Assembly (NCBI GenBank): GCA_900557175.1
Contig: USSL01000150.1
Span: 1 to 5,008 of the forward strand
Reading direction: 5' to 3'
Length of the DNA stretch: 5,008 nucleotides
Source of the DNA: an uncultured Eubacteriales bacterium
GTDB taxonomy: Bacteria; Bacillota; Clostridia; Lachnospirales; Lachnospiraceae
The position numbers and the translations under genes were made by a program. Positions 1 to 5,008 of the stretch are shown here, in pieces. The stretch's first letter is position 1. Every line of letters starts with the position of its first letter. Under the pieces are notes generated by a model, which ran no database searches, was not told where the DNA came from, and worked only from the letters and a program-made list of their open reading frames with translations.

Positions 1-146
1 TAATCAATAATTTCTTTAAAGATATGATGGCTCACCTGACCGGTCGCCCGGTCAAGTACCATCAGCCTTGAAGAAGAACGGTCTAAAAGCGGATCCTGTG
101 CAATAAGCTCCTCCGGCAAATCATAATAAAAATCACTTGTTTTCAA
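1..146 (-). CDS. queA: QueA, S-adenosylmethionine:tRNA ribosyltransferase-isomerase (partial, N-terminal 48 codons)
   Basis: QueA transfers and isomerises the ribosyl group of S-adenosylmethionine onto 7-aminomethyl-7-deazaguanine at tRNA position 34, giving epoxyqueuosine in the cytoplasm. Only the start lies in the window; the gene runs off the left edge in an open frame. The translation begins [17 protein letters not shown] and continues through [19 protein letters not shown] to HHIFKEIID. This is the family's standard N-terminus (MKTSDFxYDLPxELIAQ, then SRLLVLDRxTG). The start is TTG at 146: an in-frame TGA lies three codons upstream, and no in-frame ATG falls at the family start position. 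An AGGA site sits 9 nt upstream. It begins 18 nt after the pheT stop with no terminator between, so co-transcription with pheST is likely. The family assignment is from recalled sequence and is strong; the rest of the gene, and whether it is intact, cannot be seen. Confidence 0.9.
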   Translation of the reverse strand, partial: MKTSDFYYDLPEELIAQDPLLDRSSSRLMVLDRATGQVSHHIFKEIID

Positions 147-159
147 TATGCTTCATCCT
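147..159 (-). promoter_or_regulatory. Ribosome binding site that fixes the TTG start of queA
   Basis: On the minus strand, AGGA at 159-156 is followed by a 9-nt spacer and then TTG at 146-144. An ATG at 156-154 overlaps the AGGA itself, so it has no usable spacing. It opens only a 7-codon frame (MKHIENK, stop at 135-133) that is out of frame with queA. The spacing and the conserved QueA N-terminus both favour the TTG. Confidence 0.6.
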
Positions 160-164
160 ATCTT

Positions 165-2588
165 TTATTTTCTGAGCTCAATGCCCAGTGCTTCCAAACC
201 GTTAAGAATCTTTGTCATTGCCTTGCTCACATCGCCATCCTCCAATGTGCGGTCTTTTGCACGGAATGTAATGGAGTAAGCGACTGACTTATAGCCTGCT
301 TTAATCTGAGCGCCCTCGTAAATATCAAAGAGGTTAAAGCTTTCAAGAATCTTTCCGCCTCTTTCACGGATAATACGCTCAATATCGCCAACCATAATTT
401 CTTTTTTCATAACCATACTGATATCTCTTGTCACTGACGGATATTTGGCAATACCCTCGTATTTGCGGTCAAACGTTGCTTTTTCCACAACCTTAGGCAT
501 ATCAAGCACAGCAACATAAGTCTTCACGCCGAGATTGTAATTATCGCACACCTCAGGATGTACCTCGCCGAGATAACCAATCACTTCGCCGTCGTAAATA
601 ATGTTTGCCTGACGTCCCGGATGAAGATATGGTTTTCCCGAATCCGGTGCATATGTCTTTAAAAGCTTCATGCCGGCTTTTTCAAGAAATTCTTCAACAA
701 CGCCTTTTAATGTGAAGAAATCGCCATCGCCGTACATACCAAATGTCAGCTGTACGCGCTCGTCCGGATAAACCTTGATTTCATCGTCCATCGGAAGGTA
801 AATTGTGGCAAGCTCGTAAAGCTTCGCTTCTTTATTTCTTCTGTTATAGTTTGTGGCAAGCGATGTAAGCATACCGTGAAGCGGCAATGTTCTCATAATG
901 CTGTAATCCTCGCCCAAAGGATTTGAAATTGTCACCGTTTTTCTGAGCACATCACTTTCCGGAATAAGCAGCTTATCAAATACTTTCGGGCTCTCGAATG
1001 AATAAGTCATCGCCTCTGAGAAGCCGCAGAATTCTGCTGTCGCTCTCGCTACAGACTCAACGCGCAGCTTATAAGAAAGCTTGCCTGTTGTCGCCTCGCC
1101 TGTCGGCAATGTTGTCGGGATTTTATCATAACCGTAAAATCTTGCAACCTCCTCTGCCAGATCCGCCGGTCTTAAAAGGTCCTGTCTGAATGTCGGTACA
1201 GTCACTTCTTTTGCATCTGCATCGTAGGAAAGTTCAAGCTTCTCAAAATAGCCAAGCATTTCTTCAAGAGAAAGATCTGTACCTAAAAGCTTATTCACAT
1301 AGTCTGCGTCAAATGGAATTTTTACAGGACGACGCACGTCATCATACACATCCACTGTACCGCCGACAACTTCGCCTGCGCCAAGCTCTGTAATCAGCTG
1401 GCACGCTCTGTCAATGGCCGCTTTTGCATTGTTCGGATCAAGTCCTTTTTCAAACTTGCTCTGGGCGTCTGTACGCATACCGAGACGTTTTCCCGAAAGA
1501 CGGATGTTTGTACCGTCAAAGCAGGCAGCCTCAAAAAGCATTGTTGTGACATCGTCTGTAATCATGGAGTTTTCGCCGCCCATAATACCTGCAATGCCGA
1601 TTGGTTTATCTGCATCACAAATCATCAGCATATCGCTGTCTAATTTTCTTTCCTGTCCGTCAAGTGTCACAAACGGCTCGCCGTCCTTTGCACGGCGCAC
1701 GATAATCTGCTTTCCTGCAATTTTATCTAAATCATACGCATGCATCGGCTGGCCAAATTCTTCCATTACATAATTCGTGATATCAACAATGTTGTTGATC
1801 GGACGGATGCCTAAAGCTGCAAGGCGGCGGCGCATCCATTCCGGCGACGGTCCGATTTTAATATTTTTTACGACTCTCGCACAATATCTTGAACACAGAG
1901 ACTTATCTTCAACACGGACACTCACGTAGTCATTGACATCTTCATTGTTTTCTGAAACAGCAACAACCGGCGGCACAAACGGCTTGTTAAACGTTGCCGC
2001 TGCCTCTCTTGCCAGTCCTAAAATACTGAAGCAGTCCACACGGTTTGACGTGATTTCATATTCAAAATTAACATCATGAAGTCCCATCACTTCCACTGCA
2101 TCATCGCCGGCTTTTAAATTTTCTTCTTTAAAAATATAAATGCCATCCTCTGCTGCGCCCGGATACATATCAGCTGACACGCCCATCTCTGCGACAGAGC
2201 ACATCATACCAAATGAATCCATTCCTCTTAATTTGCCTTTTTTAATGCGCACGCCATCCTCCGGCTTTCCGCCGTCATGATCTCCCGCAACCTTTCCGCC
2301 GTCTAAAACAACCGGCACAAAGGCGCCTTCAAAGACATTGTGCGCACCTGTACAAATCTGGATCGGCTCTTTTTCGCCGACATCCACCTGACATACAATC
2401 AGTTTATCTGCATTCGGATGCGGCTCAATTTTTAAAATTTTGCCGACAACAATTTTTTCAAGATTTTTATCTAAAACTTCATAGCCTTCGACTTTTGAGC
2501 CGGACAGTGTCATCGCATCTGTATATTCCTGGGCTGTCACATCCAGTCCCGGCACATAGGCTTTAATCCATGACAATGGTGTATTCAT
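165..2588 (-). CDS. pheT: Phenylalanyl-tRNA synthetase beta subunit, PheT
   Basis: PheT is the large subunit of cytoplasmic (alpha-beta)2 PheRS. It binds tRNA-Phe and hydrolyses mischarged Tyr-tRNA-Phe. The 807-residue length matches the bacterial norm of about 795-805. Domains in order: an EMAP/OB-fold tRNA-binding domain (about 40-155, with HPNADKL at 57-63), the B3/B4 editing domain (about 210-390), B5 (about 415-490, ending ADLAEEVARFYGYDKIP), a catalytic-like core without synthetase activity (about 500-690), and a C-terminal ferredoxin-fold anticodon-binding domain (about 710-806, with KYPSVTRDISMVM). By recalled alignment to the E. coli protein, the editing-site residues are all present: His283, Gly337, Glu353, Thr373 and Ala375. 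Editing should therefore be functional. ATG at 2588 is preceded by AAAGGAAG at good spacing, 24 nt after pheS. No truncation or frameshift is seen. Opposite-strand open frames inside it are shadows. Confidence 0.98.
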   Translation of the reverse strand: MNTPLSWIKAYVPGLDVTAQEYTDAMTLSGSKVEGYEVLDKNLEKIVVGKILKIEPHPNADKLIVCQVDVGEKEPIQICTGAHNVFEGAFVPVVLDGGKVAGDHDGGKPEDGVRIKKGKLRGMDSFGMMCSVAEMGVSADMYPGAAEDGIYIFKEENLKAGDDAVEVMGLHDVNFEYEITSNRVDCFSILGLAREAAATFNKPFVPPVVAVSENNEDVNDYVSVRVEDKSLCSRYCARVVKNIKIGPSPEWMRRRLAALGIRPINNIVDITNYVMEEFGQPMHAYDLDKIAGKQIIVRRAKDGEPFVTLDGQERKLDSDMLMICDADKPIGIAGIMGGENSMITDDVTTMLFEAACFDGTNIRLSGKRLGMRTDAQSKFEKGLDPNNAKAAIDRACQLITELGAGEVVGGTVDVYDDVRRPVKIPFDADYVNKLLGTDLSLEEMLGYFEKLELSYDADAKEVTVPTFRQDLLRPADLAEEVARFYGYDKIPTTLPTGEATTGKLSYKLRVESVARATAEFCGFSEAMTYSFESPKVFDKLLIPESDVLRKTVTISNPLGEDYSIMRTLPLHGMLTSLATNYNRRNKEAKLYELATIYLPMDDEIKVYPDERVQLTFGMYGDGDFFTLKGVVEEFLEKAGMKLLKTYAPDSGKPYLHPGRQANIIYDGEVIGYLGEVHPEVCDNYNLGVKTYVAVLDMPKVVEKATFDRKYEGIAKYPSVTRDISMVMKKEIMVGDIERIIRERGGKILESFNLFDIYEGAQIKAGYKSVAYSITFRAKDRTLEDGDVSKAMTKILNGLEALGIELRK

Positions 2589-2612
2589 TGCAAACTTCCT
2601 TTCTCACTTTAA

Positions 2613-3632
2613 TTAAAACTGTTTTAAGAAACGAACATCATTTTCGTACATTAAACGCATATCGTCAATTTCATATTTCAAAAGCGCAATACGTTCAAGG
2701 CCTACACCGAAAGCAAAGCCCGAATACTCATTCGGATCGATACCGCTCATCTCAAGCACTCTCGGATGAACCATACCGCAGCCTAAAATTTCAATCCAGC
2801 CCGAACCCTTGCACATACGGCAGCCCTTGCCGCCGCACTTAAAGCAGGTCACGTCAACCTCGGCACTCGGCTCTGTAAACGGGAAGTGATGCGGTCTGAA
2901 CTTCACCTTTGTATTTTCACCGAAAAGCTCACGGGCAAATTCAGCAAGTGTTCCTTTTAAATCTGCAAAAGTAATGTTTTTATCAATCACAAGGCCTTCA
3001 ATCTGATGGAAGCATGGTGAATGTGTCGCATCGACTTCGTCCGAACGGTAAACACGTCCCGGTGCAATCATACGAATCGGCAATTTGCCTTTTTCCATCT
3101 CATGCACCTGAACACCGGACGTCTGTGTACGCAGAAGCATATCTTTGTTAATATAAAATGTATCCTGCTCATCCTTTGCCGGATGGTTTGCCGGAATATT
3201 AAGCGCCTCAAAATTATAGTAGTCCTTTTCAACCTCAGGACCTTCGACAACCTCATAGCCCATGCCGACAAAAATACGTTCAACTTCTTCAAGGGCTATC
3301 GTATTCGGATGGCGGTGTCCTAAATTACTTTTCTTTGCCGGAAGCGTCACATCAATAACTTCCGCTTTCATCTGAAGCTCTCTCGCTTTTTTAGACAATG
3401 TCTGCTTCATCTCATCAAGAGCGTTCTCAATCTCTGCTCTCACCTCATTGACCATCTGGCCGAACGCCGGGCGTTCTTCCTTCGGAATATCCTTCATTGA
3501 CTTCATAATCGTTGTCAATTCACCTTTTTTGCCTAAAAATGCAACCTTAATTTCATTGAGCTTATCAAGCGAACCGGCTTCTTTCATCTGAGCCATCGCA
3601 TTGCCGCGAATCTGCTGCAATTTCTCTTTCAT
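2613..3632 (-). CDS. pheS: Phenylalanyl-tRNA synthetase alpha subunit, PheS
   Basis: PheS is the catalytic class II synthetase subunit that activates phenylalanine with ATP and charges tRNA-Phe in complex with PheT. With the start used here it has 339 residues, close to other Firmicute PheS (about 340-345). Residues 1 to about 85 form the charged, coiled-coil tRNA-contacting arm. Class II motif 1 starts at GHRHPN (about 105). Motif 2 is YRSDEVDATHSPCFHQIEG (195-213). The substrate pocket segment FRPHHFPFTEPS (245-256) carries the FPF pair that contacts phenylalanine. Motif 3 is GFAFGVGLER (305-314). Cys263, Cys266, Cys271 and Cys274 form a CxxC-x4-CxxC insert common in Firmicutes and absent from E. 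coli. ATG at 3632 is chosen because an AAAGGA site lies 8 nt upstream and the protein then starts MKEKLQQ, as homologues do. The ATG at 3641 (342 residues) would touch its own Shine-Dalgarno site. It is the first gene of the T-box-controlled unit. Confidence 0.97.
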   Translation of the reverse strand: MKEKLQQIRGNAMAQMKEAGSLDKLNEIKVAFLGKKGELTTIMKSMKDIPKEERPAFGQMVNEVRAEIENALDEMKQTLSKKARELQMKAEVIDVTLPAKKSNLGHRHPNTIALEEVERIFVGMGYEVVEGPEVEKDYYNFEALNIPANHPAKDEQDTFYINKDMLLRTQTSGVQVHEMEKGKLPIRMIAPGRVYRSDEVDATHSPCFHQIEGLVIDKNITFADLKGTLAEFARELFGENTKVKFRPHHFPFTEPSAEVDVTCFKCGGKGCRMCKGSGWIEILGCGMVHPRVLEMSGIDPNEYSGFAFGVGLERIALLKYEIDDMRLMYENDVRFLKQF

Positions 3633-3650
3633 GACTTTCATCCTTTCTTT
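3633..3650 (-). promoter_or_regulatory. Ribosome binding site that decides the pheS start
   Basis: The minus strand reads AAAGAAAGGA (3650-3641), then TGAAAGTC, then ATG at 3632. The AAAGGA element is 8 nt from this second ATG. The A of the first ATG (3641) is the last base of the AAAGGA itself, leaving no spacer. Initiation is therefore expected at 3632. This is inferred from spacing and from alignment with known PheS N-termini. Confidence 0.65.
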
Positions 3651-3659
3651 CTATCTTGA

Positions 3660-3688
3660 ATTATAAAATGATTTGCGGGGTATAACTA
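3660..3688 (-). promoter_or_regulatory. Possible weak second promoter directly ahead of pheS
   Basis: A perfect -10 hexamer TATAAT lies at 3665-3660. At 17 bp spacing the -35 position holds TAGTTA (3688-3683), which matches consensus at only three of six bases. Transcription would begin near 3653, just ahead of the pheS ribosome binding site, giving a leader of about 20 nt that bypasses the T-box. In A/T-rich DNA a lone TATAAT can occur by chance, so this is tentative. Confidence 0.25.
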
Positions 3689-3700
3689 ACAAATGCGGGG
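3671..3700 (+). repeat. Short direct repeat with 20-bp period in the pheS leader
   Basis: The 10-mers ATTTGCGGGG (3671-3680) and AAATGCGGGG (3691-3700) differ at two positions and repeat with a period of 20 bp, close to two helical turns. The shared core is TGCGGGG. They stand out as G-runs in otherwise A/T-rich spacer between the T-box terminator and pheS. One copy falls between the -35 and -10 of the possible second promoter and the other just upstream of its -35. A protein-binding role is only a guess; chance duplication is possible. Confidence 0.4.
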
Positions 3701-3768
3701 AATATCTTCCTTACTGCGCGCTGCACATCATGTTTTTTATTTATAGCAAGCAAAAATTCTTACAAAAT

Positions 3769-3797
3769 AAAAAACGCCCCTTAAATAATAAGGGACG
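3769..3797 (-). terminator. Intrinsic terminator of the T-box leader
   Basis: The minus strand forms an 8-bp stem, CGTCCCTT (3797-3790) with AAGGGGCG (3782-3775), around the loop ATTATTT. One pair is G·U. Six T residues (3774-3769) follow, then A and four more T. The CCCT of its 5' arm is the strand that the T-box AGGG captures in the antiterminator, so the two structures exclude each other. This is the regulated off-state of pheST. Confidence 0.93.
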
Positions 3798-4023
3798 AAA
3801 CAAATTCCGCGGTACCACCCTGATTTCTCTGTCATAAACTATAACAGAAGACACTCATTAAGGATATAACGGTCCTATCCGGCATCTCCTACTGAAAACT
3901 TTCAAAGATGCGGCTCCTGTGGGAAAGTTGGTATATATCTGAACTTAAAGAAGCTTTCAGCCGGTGACTTCCTCTCTCTGGAAGAAAATATATACTTAAA
4001 TACACAATCTGCGCCTTTAAACT
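3769..4023 (-). promoter_or_regulatory. Phenylalanine-specific T-box riboswitch leader of pheST
   Basis: This RNA senses uncharged tRNA-Phe and prevents termination ahead of pheS. The hallmark T-box AGGGTGGTACCGCGG lies at 3821-3807. Stem I has a kink-turn (GGC/GCC at 4015-4013 and 3914-3912, a GCA bulge, tandem GA/GA, then TTGTG/CACAG at 4007-4003 and 3921-3917). Above it is an 8-bp helix (3995-3988 with 3938-3931), an AGAGAG distal motif (3979-3974) and a distal hairpin (AGGAAG 3973-3968 with CTTCTT 3953-3948). The specifier is most likely UUC at 3925-3923, one base before the kink-turn helix, matching the GAA anticodon of tRNA-Phe. Stem II-like GCATCT/AGATGC (3911-3906, 3887-3882) and stem III-like TCTGT/ACAGA (3848-3844, 3832-3828) follow. 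In the antiterminator AGGG pairs with CCCT around a 7-nt UGGUACC bulge; the upper helix is GCGGAA/UUUCGU. UGGU fits an ACCA tRNA end. The extent starts at the predicted transcription start. Confidence 0.95.
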
Positions 4024-4029
4024 TCTTTT

Positions 4030-4058
4030 ATTCTACCTGTATAAAGTCCGGCTGTCAA
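4030..4058 (-). promoter_or_regulatory. Promoter of the T-box-pheS-pheT unit
   Basis: TTGACA (4058-4053), a perfect vegetative -35 box, is separated by exactly 17 bp from TAGAAT (4035-4030), which matches the -10 consensus at five of six positions. Transcription should start about 7 bp on, near 4023, just ahead of T-box stem I. The quality suggests strong constitutive initiation, with control left to the T-box. Confidence 0.88.
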
Positions 4059-4067
4059 GGGCAACTA

Positions 4068-4096
4068 TTGTAATTTTCAAAAAAACGTGATATCAT
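4068..4096 (+). promoter_or_regulatory. Promoter of the YihY-family gene
   Basis: TTGTAA (4068-4073; four of six matches) is followed by a 17-bp spacer and TATCAT (4091-4096; five of six). The predicted start near 4103 leaves a short leader before the ribosome binding site at 4120-4125. It is back to back with the pheST promoter, with 9 bp between the two -35 boxes. No operator or riboswitch is seen. Confidence 0.65.
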
Positions 4097-4130
4097 CAAA
4101 AACAATGAAATTTGTCAGAAGGAGGAATTT

Positions 4131-4970
4131 ATGCTTGGCTGTATTCAATGGATAAAAAATTTTGCTGCAAAAGTCCAGCGGGATAATATCGGAGCCTACG
4201 CCGCCCAGTCGGCCTACTTCGTTATTTTATCTTTTTTCCCCTTTGTCATGTTTTTGCTGACACTGCTGAACTTTCTTCCGATTGACGCCAACACGCTCAT
4301 TACAGAGCTTGTCGCCATTTTCCCGGAATCCTCGGCCAATATTGTGACGCCGATCGTCAATGAAATACTTTCAAAATCGTCAGGCACATTAATGTCTATC
4401 ACCATTCTTGTCTTACTGTGGACGGCAGGCAAGGGACTGATGGCGCTGACAAACGGACTCAACGCCGTCCATGAAATCAGGGAGACAAGAAACTATATCA
4501 TACTCCGCATTATATCAACCATCTACACACTGCTTTTTGCGCTGATGATTATTTTAGTACTTATTGTTCTTGTCTTCGGAAACCAGCTTTATATGTGGAT
4601 TATAAGGAAAGTGCCGTTTCTCGGCAATGTCGCTGCCTTCGTCATCAGCATAAGAACCTTTGCTTCCCTGATGGTTTTAACGACGGTATTTTTACTTTTT
4701 TATAAAGTCCTTCCTGCCGCCAAAGTAAAGCTGTGGCATCAGCTTCCCGGCGCCATTTTTTCTGCTGTCGGCTGGCTTTTGTTTTCCTATGCATTTTCAA
4801 TCTATATTGACTACTCAAAAAATATTTCATATATGTACGGCAGCCTCGCTGGTATTATCCTGTTAATGCTGTGGCTGTACTTTTGTATGAATATTATTTT
4901 TATCGGCGCAGAAATCAACTATATGATTTATCCGGACAGCCGCCCGGACACAAGCGGACTGAAATATTAA
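4131..4970 (+). CDS. YihY/virulence factor BrkB family inner membrane protein
   Basis: This is a 279-residue polytopic membrane protein of the YihY/BrkB (UPF0761) family, whose molecular function is not established. Many databases still call it ribonuclease BN, a mistaken assignment: that activity belongs to the elaC/rbn product. Six hydrophobic segments lie at about 25-48, 86-104, 124-150, 168-193, 207-226 and 237-262. Family signatures are AAQSAYFVILSFFPF (24-38), the WTAGKGLMALTNGLN block (97-111), YKVLPAAKVKLWHQLPGAI (191-209) with GW at 214-215, and YGSLAGIILLMLWLY (236-250) ending in GAEIN (259-263). The N-terminus lacks a cleavable signal and the C-terminus is a short polar tail. ATG at 4131 follows a strong AGGAGG (4120-4125) with 5-nt spacing. 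It has its own promoter and terminator, so it seems monocistronic. Divergence from pheST does not by itself imply a shared function. The opposite-strand open frames within it are shadows. Confidence 0.92.
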   Translation: MLGCIQWIKNFAAKVQRDNIGAYAAQSAYFVILSFFPFVMFLLTLLNFLPIDANTLITELVAIFPESSANIVTPIVNEILSKSSGTLMSITILVLLWTAGKGLMALTNGLNAVHEIRETRNYIILRIISTIYTLLFALMIILVLIVLVFGNQLYMWIIRKVPFLGNVAAFVISIRTFASLMVLTTVFLLFYKVLPAAKVKLWHQLPGAIFSAVGWLLFSYAFSIYIDYSKNISYMYGSLAGIILLMLWLYFCMNIIFIGAEINYMIYPDSRPDTSGLKY

Positions 4971-4989
4971 GGCCCTCACCGGGCCTTTT
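4969..4989 (+). terminator. Probable intrinsic terminator of the YihY-family gene
   Basis: AAGGCCC (4969-4975), loop TCACC, and GGGCCTT (4981-4987) form a G/C-rich 7-bp stem with T residues at 4986-4989. The last two bases of the TAA stop codon form the base of the stem. The T-tract is short (four T, two of them paired), so termination may be less than complete. Bases 4990-5008 show nothing recognisable. Confidence 0.7.
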
Positions 4990-5008
4990 GTAATGTTGTG
5001 CCTTTAAA

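Noticed and set aside
998..1773. Plus-strand open frames at 998-1189, 1190-1393 and 1414-1773 inside pheT
   Set aside because: They lie wholly antisense to a clearly intact pheT and their translations resemble no family I recognise. They follow from the codon pattern of pheT on the other strand.
2570..3323. Plus-strand frames at 2570-2842 and 3021-3323, and a minus-strand frame at 3068-3292, over pheS
   Set aside because: All overlap the conserved pheS reading frame. The translations are compositionally odd and show no start context or domain.
3711..3734. Micro-frame ATGATGTGCAGCGCGCAGTAA (MMCSAQ) on the minus strand in the pheS leader
   Set aside because: There is no Shine-Dalgarno site ahead of it and no Phe codon run, and the T-box already explains control. 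A leader-peptide attenuator is not supported.
3807..3821. Palindromic CCGCGG and GGTACC near 3807-3816 as a possible operator
   Set aside because: These bases are the conserved T-box sequence in the antiterminator and need no protein-binding explanation.
4214..4830. Minus-strand frames at 4214-4462 and 4645-4830 within the YihY-family gene
   Set aside because: They are antisense to a gene with clear family motifs and a strong ribosome binding site. Nothing in them suggests a protein.
1..5008. A hidden mobile element, CRISPR array or defence system
   Set aside because: No long terminal repeats, transposase, repeat-spacer pattern or unfamiliar gene was found. All coding space is taken by housekeeping genes and one known membrane family.

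Overview
The window looks like ordinary core chromosome of a low-to-moderate GC Firmicute. It most resembles Clostridia of the Lachnospiraceae type, judged from memory of PheT, PheS and QueA sequences. The main clues are a phenylalanine T-box leader ahead of pheST, purine-rich Shine-Dalgarno sites, a PheS with the CxxC-x4-CxxC insert familiar from Firmicutes, and A/T-rich intergenic DNA. No phage, IS element, CRISPR array or defence gene is visible.

Minus strand (about 4058 down to 1): a consensus-like promoter (TTGACA, 17 bp, TAGAAT) starts a roughly 255-nt T-box leader that ends in an intrinsic terminator. About 135 nt of spacer follows, then pheS, pheT 24 nt later, and the first 48 codons of queA 18 nt after pheT. 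No terminator lies between these genes, so pheS-pheT-queA reads as one transcription unit. PheS and PheT together form the (alpha-beta)2 phenylalanyl-tRNA synthetase. The T-box should let transcription through when uncharged tRNA-Phe accumulates. QueA acts late in queuosine synthesis, on tRNAs with GUN anticodons, so its link to phenylalanine charging is indirect.

Plus strand (4068 to 4989): a divergent promoter reads a single gene for a YihY/BrkB-family inner membrane protein of unknown function. It is closed by a short hairpin that includes part of the stop codon. The -35 boxes of the two divergent promoters are only 9 bp apart.

No convincing novel system is present. The points most worth a second look are the T-box architecture and its specifier, the spacer between the T-box terminator and pheS (a 20-bp-period direct repeat around a possible second promoter), and the possible extension of T-box control to queA.
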